From: Calditrichaceae bacterium
GTDB taxonomy: Bacteria > Calditrichota > Calditrichia > Calditrichales > Calditrichaceae
Direction of reading: 5' to 3'
NCBI GenBank assembly: GCA_030622395.1
Contig: JAUXGF010000050.1
Location: forward strand, 1 to 10,379
Length of the DNA stretch: 10,379 nucleotides
Part shown: positions 6,341-10,379 of the stretch, in pieces
Numbering within the stretch: position 1 is the stretch's first letter
How the letters are laid out: each line of letters starts with the position of its first letter
Notes under the pieces: generated by a model
Databases searched by the model: none
Seen by the model: the letters and a program-made list of their open reading frames with translations, nothing else
What the model was told of the DNA's origin: nothing
Translations under genes and position numbers: made by a program

Positions 6341-7297
6341 ATGATTGAATCTGAAGTTATCATTATTGGCGGCGGTCCCGCCGGTTCCACTTGTGCATGG
6401 AAATTAAAACAGCATAATATTAAGACTATTATTTTAGATAAAAAAACATTTCCACGTCTTAAACTCTGTGCCGGCTGGATTACGCCAAAAGTAATAAAAG
6501 ATCTTCAATTTAAAATAGAGGAATATCCTCACAGTTTTTTAATCTTTAATAAGCTGTATTTTCATTTTTATGGCCGTAAATTTCCAATCAAGACTCGTCA
6601 ATATTCAATTAGAAGATACGAATTCGATCACTGGCTGGTTCAACGGGCAGGCGTTCCATTATACCATCATACGGCAAATCAAATTCATAAAGCAAACGAT
6701 CGTTACATTATTGATGATAAATTTCGTTGTAAGTATCTGGTAGGGGCCGGGGGAACTAACTGCCCTGTATATAGAACCTTTTTTAAAGAGATTAACCCTA
6801 GAGTACGCGATTCACTAATTACTACGATGGAAGAAGAATTCGTTTATAATTATCATGATAAGAACTGTTACCTGTGGTTTTTTGATAATAATTTCCCCGG
6901 ATATTCATGGTATGTTCCTAAAGCAAATGGCTATTTAAATGTCGGGATTGGCGGTAAATTCTCCGTCTTAAAAGACAAAAAAACGACAATTAAAGAACAT
7001 TGGAATTTGTTTGTCCGGAAATTGAATAAGTACGGTTTAGTTGTAAATTACTCATTCCAACCACGCGGTTGCAATTACTATCTACATCAAAAGATGAAAG
7101 TTAGTCAACTGGATAATTTATTTATTATTGGCGACTCCGCCGGCTTGGCAACCATTGATATGGGAGAAGGAATTGGATCGGCAATTAAAAGTGGAATTTT
7201 GGCGGCGAAAGCAATCATTAATAAAAATATATATTGTCCTGATTTGGTAACAAAATATAGTTTTATCAATATATTATTTCCCTGGTGGACAAAATAG
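6341..7297 (+). CDS. FAD-dependent oxidoreductase, geranylgeranyl reductase/FixC-like
   Basis: A flavoprotein of 318 residues with the N-terminal dinucleotide-binding motif VIIIGGGPAGS (Gly10, Gly12, Gly15), a KLCAGWITPK segment near 45, and the C-terminal FAD-contacting GDSAGLATIDMGEGIGSA beginning at residue 264. These are features of the geranylgeranyl-reductase/FixC/squalene-epoxidase-like group. Some members reduce isolated double bonds in lipids; others are hydroxylases or electron-transfer enzymes. The ATG at 6341 was chosen because the Rossmann motif begins six residues later. The frame stays open upstream to 6212, but that part lies inside cfa. No Shine-Dalgarno is seen, and 14 bases separate it from the cfa stop, so the two are probably cotranscribed. 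A role in modifying the same acyl chains is inferred from that linkage only. The C-terminus (FPWWTK) looks short for the family. Confidence 0.8.
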   Translation: MIESEVIIIGGGPAGSTCAWKLKQHNIKTIILDKKTFPRLKLCAGWITPKVIKDLQFKIEEYPHSFLIFNKLYFHFYGRKFPIKTRQYSIRRYEFDHWLVQRAGVPLYHHTANQIHKANDRYIIDDKFRCKYLVGAGGTNCPVYRTFFKEINPRVRDSLITTMEEEFVYNYHDKNCYLWFFDNNFPGYSWYVPKANGYLNVGIGGKFSVLKDKKTTIKEHWNLFVRKLNKYGLVVNYSFQPRGCNYYLHQKMKVSQLDNLFIIGDSAGLATIDMGEGIGSAIKSGILAAKAIINKNIYCPDLVTKYSFINILFPWWTK

Positions 7298-7456
7298 ATT
7301 TACTGAACAGTACTAATAATTGATAAATAATAAGTGTTTAAAAAATCCAGCGATATTTTCCTAAATGCAATAACACTTGCCATAATTAATAGAATATCGC
7401 GTTTGAAAGGTTTTGTAGAGTTAGAATTTTTATATAAATTTAAAATATTTTTGGTT

Positions 7457-7461
7457 AGGAG
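7457..7461 (+). promoter_or_regulatory. Shine-Dalgarno site fixing the exporter start
   Basis: AGGAG lies 8 bases before ATG 7470 and only 2 bases before the in-frame TTG at 7464, so the ATG is the likelier start. Confidence 0.7.
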
Positions 7462-7469
7462 ATTTGTAT

Positions 7470-8492
7470 ATGATTATTCAGATTTTAAAACATTCATTAA
7501 TGATAACAGGTTTTGTTTTCATTATGATGTTATTAGTTGAATATATAAACGTCCAAACCCAGGGTAATTGGAATGAAAGATTAAAAAACAGTCGCTGGGG
7601 GCAGTATGCGCTGGCAGCGTTTTTAGGCGCAACGCCCGGTTGTCTCGGGGCTTTTTCAGTTGTCGCTCTTTATTCGCATAATGTTGTTAGTTTTGGCGCC
7701 TTAGTTGCGGCAATGATCGCTACAAGCGGCGACGAAGCTTACGTGATGCTGTCGCTGTTTCCGCTTAAAGCGGTATGGCTGACTGTTATTATCTTTGTAA
7801 TCGGTTTAGTATCAGGTTATGTTACGGATTTATTTTTTAATAATAGAAAACATTTATTGGAATATTTTGATCATGGTTTAGAAGTTCATGCACAAGAGTC
7901 CTGCAATTGTTTTCCCAAAGGTCAGCTTTTAAAACAAATAAAAGAAATAACTTTCCAGCGGACTTTGCTCATAAGTATGCTGATTATATTTTTAATCGGT
8001 TTATTATACGGGGCATTTGGACCGCAGGAATGGAATTGGATTAGGATAACGCTTTTAGTCAGCGCCGGTTTTGCTTTGTTTGTAGTTCTAACTGTGCCCG
8101 AACACTTTTTGGAAGAGCATTTATGGGAGCACGTTGTAAAAATACATCTTCCGAAAATATTTTTGTGGACTTTTGGAGCGCTGATATTAATTCATTTCCT
8201 ATCTGTATATTTAGATCTGGAATTGTGGATAAAAGCGAATTATTTAACCATATTAATTATTGCCGTATTAGTTGGAATAATCCCTGAATCAGGGCCGCAC
8301 TTAGTTTTTGTTACTTTATTTTTTCAGGGTTCGATTCCCTTTAGCATTCTTTTAGCCAGTTCGATTGTACAGGATGGACACGGAGCGCTTCCGTTATTAG
8401 CCGTATCGAGGAAGGGATTTGTATTTCTTAAAATCATAAATGTAATTATTGGTTTTACGGTTGGATTGCTGGGCATTTTAATGCATTGGTGA
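7470..8492 (+). CDS. Putative manganese / heavy-metal exporter (ArsP_2, 10-TM family)
   Basis: Polytopic inner-membrane protein of 340 residues of the family annotated as putative manganese transporter or 10-TM heavy-metal exporter. It has two pseudo-repeated halves. The first carries GATPGCLGAF (53-61) and ATSGDEAYVML (83-93); the second carries GIIPESGPHLVF and DGHGALPLLA near the C-terminus. Between them is a soluble-looking stretch with the histidine- and acid-rich segment VPEHFLEEHLWEHVVKIHLP (about 208-227) and a CNC motif near 143-145, both plausible metal ligands. The family function is poorly tested experimentally; Mn2+ export is the usual annotation, often based on genomic context. 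No regulator or riboswitch for manganese is visible in the 172 bases upstream. It may be transcribed with cfa and the FAD enzyme, but the gap leaves this open. The stop is followed within 8 bases by a repeat element. Confidence 0.78.
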   Translation: MIIQILKHSLMITGFVFIMMLLVEYINVQTQGNWNERLKNSRWGQYALAAFLGATPGCLGAFSVVALYSHNVVSFGALVAAMIATSGDEAYVMLSLFPLKAVWLTVIIFVIGLVSGYVTDLFFNNRKHLLEYFDHGLEVHAQESCNCFPKGQLLKQIKEITFQRTLLISMLIIFLIGLLYGAFGPQEWNWIRITLLVSAGFALFVVLTVPEHFLEEHLWEHVVKIHLPKIFLWTFGALILIHFLSVYLDLELWIKANYLTILIIAVLVGIIPESGPHLVFVTLFFQGSIPFSILLASSIVQDGHGALPLLAVSRKGFVFLKIINVIIGFTVGLLGILMHW

Positions 8493-8565
8493 GAGAAGAA
8501 TCCCGAATGTCAGGGTGTTGCAGAACCATTAAAAAGGCTTAATAACATGTTTTTTAGTTTCATTT

Positions 8566-8595
8566 GTCCCCGACTTAAAAGTCGGGGCTATTCAT
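8566..8595 (-). repeat. REP-like hairpin unit 1
   Basis: The stem is CCCCGACT (8568-8575) with AGTCGGGG (8580-8587) and a 4-base loop. Read on the minus strand the unit starts ATGAATAG and is the inverted partner of the unit at 8621-8650. Confidence 0.7.
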
Positions 8596-8620
8596 AGTAA
8601 ATTCAATAGATTATGTTGGA

Positions 8621-8650
8621 ATGAATAGCCCCGAGCTTCAGCTCGGGGAT
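8621..8650 (+). repeat. REP-like hairpin unit 2
   Basis: The leader ATGAATAG is followed by stem CCCCGAGC (8629-8636), loop TTCA and GCTCGGGG (8641-8648). It shares the leader and stem base with unit 1; the two differing stem pairs are changed in a compensated way. Confidence 0.7.
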
Positions 8651-8711
8651 TATGCGTTCTTACGATTTTTTGGGCTTTAGCCCCATTCTGCAACACCCTG
8701 ATGTTCGGGAT

Positions 8712-8743
8712 GGAGTGCTGGATTGATGGAATAATGGGGAAGA
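8712..8743 (+). repeat. Octanucleotide array, left arm (GGAGTGAT orientation)
   Basis: Four 8-base units: GGAGTGCT, GGATTGAT, GGAATAAT, GGGGAAGA. The start of this arm (8711-8728) is complementary at 17 of 18 positions to 8830-8847 in the right arm. Confidence 0.55.
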
Positions 8744-8749
8744 AAAAGA

Positions 8750-8780
8750 GACCTCAAAGGCTTGGGAAGCCTTTGAGGTC
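8750..8780. terminator. Strong hairpin, probable bidirectional terminator
   Basis: A perfect 14-bp stem (8750-8763 with 8767-8780; sequence GACCTCAAAGGCTT on the left) closes a GGG loop. On the plus strand it is followed by only TTTG; on the minus strand it is followed by CTCTTTTTC, a better U-tract. It lies between the two octamer arms. Confidence 0.6.
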
Positions 8781-8830
8781 TTTGAAAAATAGATTGTTTA
8801 CAATAGGGATAGAAATGTAACCATTTAAAC

Positions 8831-8912
8831 ATCAATCCATCACTCCAATTTTTCCATTCTTCGATTTTCCCATCACTCCAGTACTCCATCACTCCATTGC
8901 TCCAATTCTTCC
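8831..8912 (-). repeat. Octanucleotide array, right arm (ATCACTCC on the plus strand)
   Basis: Ten consecutive degenerate units of eight bases (two of them nine). Examples are ATCAATCC, ATCACTCC, ATTCTTCG, ATCACTCC, AGTACTCC, ATCACTCC and ATTGCTCC. Read on the minus strand the consensus is GGAGTGAT, the same as the left arm at 8712-8743, so the two arrays face each other across the hairpin at 8750-8780. An open minus-strand frame through it (WSDG/EYW-rich) is an artefact of the repeat. Confidence 0.65.
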
Positions 8913-8940
8913 CACCGGCTGAATTGTTACAATTTTTTAT

Positions 8941-8969
8941 TTCACAATAAAACCTAATTTGTGTATATT
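8941..8969 (+). promoter_or_regulatory. Probable promoter of the LysE-type exporter gene
   Basis: TTCACA (8941-8946) and TATATT (8964-8969) each match the sigma-70 boxes at five of six positions with a 17-bp spacer. Transcription would start near 8976, leaving an AT-rich leader of about 50 bases before ATG 9027. If the host is a Bacteroidota member with its own promoter consensus, this match carries less weight. Confidence 0.45.
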
Positions 8970-9026
8970 ATATTTTATTTTTTAAAAAACCATAAACCTG
9001 TAATTTTAAAATCTTAATGTAAAAAT

Positions 9027-9857
9027 ATGTTAGAAAGTCTGTGTATTATTTCTATTGCCGGTCTGATTACCGGTGTATTTTTTTCGGTACCTGCAGCCGG
9101 GCCTGTTACAATATTAATCATTTCAAACGGCTTAAAAGGAAAACTCCGGTTTTGTCACCGGGTTGCTTACGGCGCTTCAATTGCGGATTTGGTTTATACT
9201 TTTATTGCTGTTTATGCATTTTCAAATTTGTATAAATTCTATGAACCGTATATTCCTTATATTTTGTTAATAGGTTCACTGATTTTGATAATATTAGGAG
9301 TCAGAACCTTCCGCACTAAGATTAATTTTAATCATATCGACGATAAAGAAATCTTAAGCGATAAATTACGTAATAAAGGGGGATTCAGATCGGGATTGTT
9401 CGTTAATTTTTTAAATCCTGCATTATTTGTAGGCTGGCTTATTTCATCTTTCCTGATTATTTCTTTATTAGCTTCATTGGGTTATAATACAGGCGGATTA
9501 AGCGAGCAAATAAATAATAATATTCAAAAAATTGAGAATAAAGAAATTGCTGAACAAATCCACAATAGGAAAGACGTTTTGGATAGCATTGTTGATGAAA
9601 TAGATATTCAACAGAAAAATAAAGTTTTAGAACCAATGGGGAATTCCCACAAATATACCCTGTTTTTAAGTTTAGTTTTTGCTTTAATGGTAGCGGCAGG
9701 TTCAACTGTCTGGTTTTATTTTCTTGGAAAGTTTATTGTTGCCCGCCGGAATCTTTTTAAAGGCGCTATTATAAATAAAATGATCAACGGACTTGGGATA
9801 CTGCTAATAAGTATCGGGGTTTATTTTTTATATTCCTCGTTTATGGATTTAATTTAG
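9027..9857 (+). CDS. LysE/RhtB-family amino-acid exporter with hydrophilic insert
   Basis: Inner-membrane efflux protein of the LysE superfamily, whose members export amino acids or related metabolites. The N-terminus shows the family pattern: a hydrophobic helix, then VPAAGPV at 21-27, then an amphipathic loop with NGLKGKLRF. NFLNPALFVGW at 127-137 is the conserved second-half motif. Six membrane segments fall roughly at 5-30, 46-66, 75-93, 124-150, 211-234 and 250-272. At 276 residues it is much longer than the usual 200-220, because of an Asn/Glu/Lys-rich insert at about 153-210 that looks helical. The substrate cannot be inferred. No clear Shine-Dalgarno precedes the ATG at 9027. Confidence 0.8.
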   Translation: MLESLCIISIAGLITGVFFSVPAAGPVTILIISNGLKGKLRFCHRVAYGASIADLVYTFIAVYAFSNLYKFYEPYIPYILLIGSLILIILGVRTFRTKINFNHIDDKEILSDKLRNKGGFRSGLFVNFLNPALFVGWLISSFLIISLLASLGYNTGGLSEQINNNIQKIENKEIAEQIHNRKDVLDSIVDEIDIQQKNKVLEPMGNSHKYTLFLSLVFALMVAAGSTVWFYFLGKFIVARRNLFKGAIINKMINGLGILLISIGVYFLYSSFMDLI

Positions 9858-9864
9858 GTAATGT

Positions 9865-9891
9865 CATCCTGAAAAATCGGGATTTAGGATG
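9865..9891 (+). terminator. Possible weak terminator after the LysE-type gene
   Basis: CATCCT (9865-9870) pairs with AGGATG (9886-9891) and AAATC (9874-9878) with GATTT (9881-9885), with a 3-base bulge. A T-rich stretch (TTCTTTTCGTTTT) follows from 9897. It could equally be another interspersed repeat of the GTCATCCTGA type. Confidence 0.35.
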
Positions 9892-9949
9892 TGAGTTCTT
9901 TTCGTTTTAATATAAATAATAAACATTAATCAATAAAAAGAGATTTAAT

Positions 9950-10379
9950 ATGGGAAACAATGAAGAATTATCACCGGATGTTATTTATTTAGACAGGAAT
10001 GAAAATAACTACGGACCAGCTCCAAAGTGTTTTGAGGTTATCAAAGATATTAATTTTAAAAGATTCAGTTGGTATTCCAGAGCTTTCGAAAAACAGATAA
10101 AAGGCGACCTTTCTTACAGACTTTCAAAAGATTATAAATTAAGTGAAAAGCAGATTATTCTCGGTTACGGCGGAGAGGATTTGCTTAAACAGGTTGTTCA
10201 TTGTTACTTAAAAAATGGAGATACTCTGCTTGTGCCCAAATATTCCTGGTGGTATTATAAATCCATTGCCGCGGAAGTCGGAGGTAAATCATCTGAATTT
10301 CCGCTTTACGCCGGAGACGAAAGTTACCATTACGATGTTGACGGCTTGTTGAAAATATATGAAAAAGAAAAACCAAAAG
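9950..10379 (+). CDS. Class I/II aminotransferase, HisC-like (N-terminal part, runs off the window)
   Basis: PLP-dependent fold-type I aminotransferase, 143 residues visible of a probable 350-370. The start reads MGNNEELSPDVIYLDRNENN, where DRNENNYGPAP matches the substrate-binding N-terminal loop of histidinol-phosphate aminotransferases. GYGGEDLLKQVV corresponds to the phosphate-contacting GNGSDELI motif, and NGDTLLVPKYSWWYY to the segment carrying the ring-stacking aromatic residue. The PLP lysine lies beyond the window end. HisC, aromatic-amino-acid and cobalamin-pathway aminotransferases share these motifs, and GYGGED departs from the usual GNGSDE, so the substrate is left open. The ATG at 9950 follows AAGAGA at 9938-9943. 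It lies 92 bases after the LysE-type gene. Confidence 0.8.
   Translation, partial: MGNNEELSPDVIYLDRNENNYGPAPKCFEVIKDINFKRFSWYSRAFEKQIKGDLSYRLSKDYKLSEKQIILGYGGEDLLKQVVHCYLKNGDTLLVPKYSWWYYKSIAAEVGGKSSEFPLYAGDESYHYDVDGLLKIYEKEKPK

Larger units (their letters stand above)
8500..8711. repeat. Nested inverted-repeat element containing a REP-like doublet
   Basis: A 212-base element with no ORF, bounded by 26-base inverted arms (8500-8525 and 8686-8711). Twenty-four positions pair as Watson-Crick and the two exceptions (8508/8703 and 8509/8702) would be G-U pairs in RNA. Inside lie two hairpins in opposite orientation and a small GGGCT-TT-AGCCC stem at 8672-8683. It looks like a non-autonomous mobile unit or a bacterial interspersed mosaic element of the kind mobilised by REP-associated (IS200-like) tyrosine transposases; no transposase is present. 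It begins 8 bases after the exporter stop and probably also ends that transcript. No target-site duplication is evident. Confidence 0.7.

Noticed and set aside
7298..7469. Manganese riboswitch (yybP-ykoY) before the putative manganese exporter
   Set aside because: The leader is AT-rich and lacks visible GC-paired stems or the conserved loop pattern of that class.
7334..7540. 68-residue frame between the FAD enzyme and the metal exporter
   Set aside because: It has a GTG start without a ribosome site and overlaps the well-supported exporter start. It is in the same frame as the FAD gene and could be a remnant of a longer C-terminus, but four in-frame stops separate the two and no family sequence is recognisable.
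8677..8892. Minus-strand frame with WSDG/EYW-rich product
   Set aside because: It is generated by the octanucleotide array and the element's right arm; low-complexity, no domain.

Overview
This 10.4 kb window is AT-rich bacterial chromosome with seven confidently recognised plus-strand genes (two of them partial or broken), three further small or family-level genes, and long intergenic stretches filled with short repeats. No tRNA, rRNA, CRISPR array, transposase or convincing minus-strand gene was seen. The best guess for the host is a member of the Bacteroidota/FCB group or a neighbouring uncultured lineage. The evidence is indirect: an SDR-type (not zinc-type) threonine dehydrogenase paired with 2-amino-3-ketobutyrate CoA ligase, several starts with weak or absent Shine-Dalgarno sequences, and intergenic GAATAGCCCCG-type palindromes and degenerate 7-8-mer arrays. 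It stays a guess without a search.

Layout. 1-187: leader with small CCCGA/TCGGG palindromes and perhaps the tail of an upstream gene. 188-2491: tdh and kbl, the two-step threonine-to-glycine + acetyl-CoA pathway, separated by a heptanucleotide repeat and closed by a good intrinsic terminator at 2538-2576. 2611-3630: amrS, the radical-SAM member of the AMMECR1/Memo/radical-SAM trio, here without its partners. 3737-4341: a very AT-rich island with two small unassigned genes, one soluble and one membrane protein. 4616-5008: a VOC-fold metalloenzyme with an intact metal quartet. 5210-7297: a cyclopropane fatty acid synthase followed by a FAD-dependent reductase of the geranylgeranyl-reductase/FixC type, probably one lipid-modification unit. 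The synthase is split by one extra G in an eight-G run inside its SAM-binding loop, although everything else in it is intact. 7470-8492: a 10-TM putative manganese/heavy-metal exporter (ArsP_2 type). 8493-9026: 534 bases without a gene, containing a nested inverted-repeat element (8500-8711) that holds a doublet of REP-like hairpins, then inverted octanucleotide arrays around a 14-bp hairpin (8711-8912), then a promoter. 9027-9857: a LysE-type exporter with an unusual hydrophilic insert. 9950-end: the N-terminal part of a fold-type I (HisC-like) aminotransferase that runs off the window.

The points most worth a second look are the homopolymer frameshift in cfa, the Cfa/FAD-reductase pairing, the REP-doublet element with compensatory stem changes, and the octamer arrays arranged in opposite orientation around a terminator-like hairpin. 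I found no complete, clearly undescribed multi-gene system; the repeat-rich intergenic region and the small AT-rich genes are the parts that known families do not explain.
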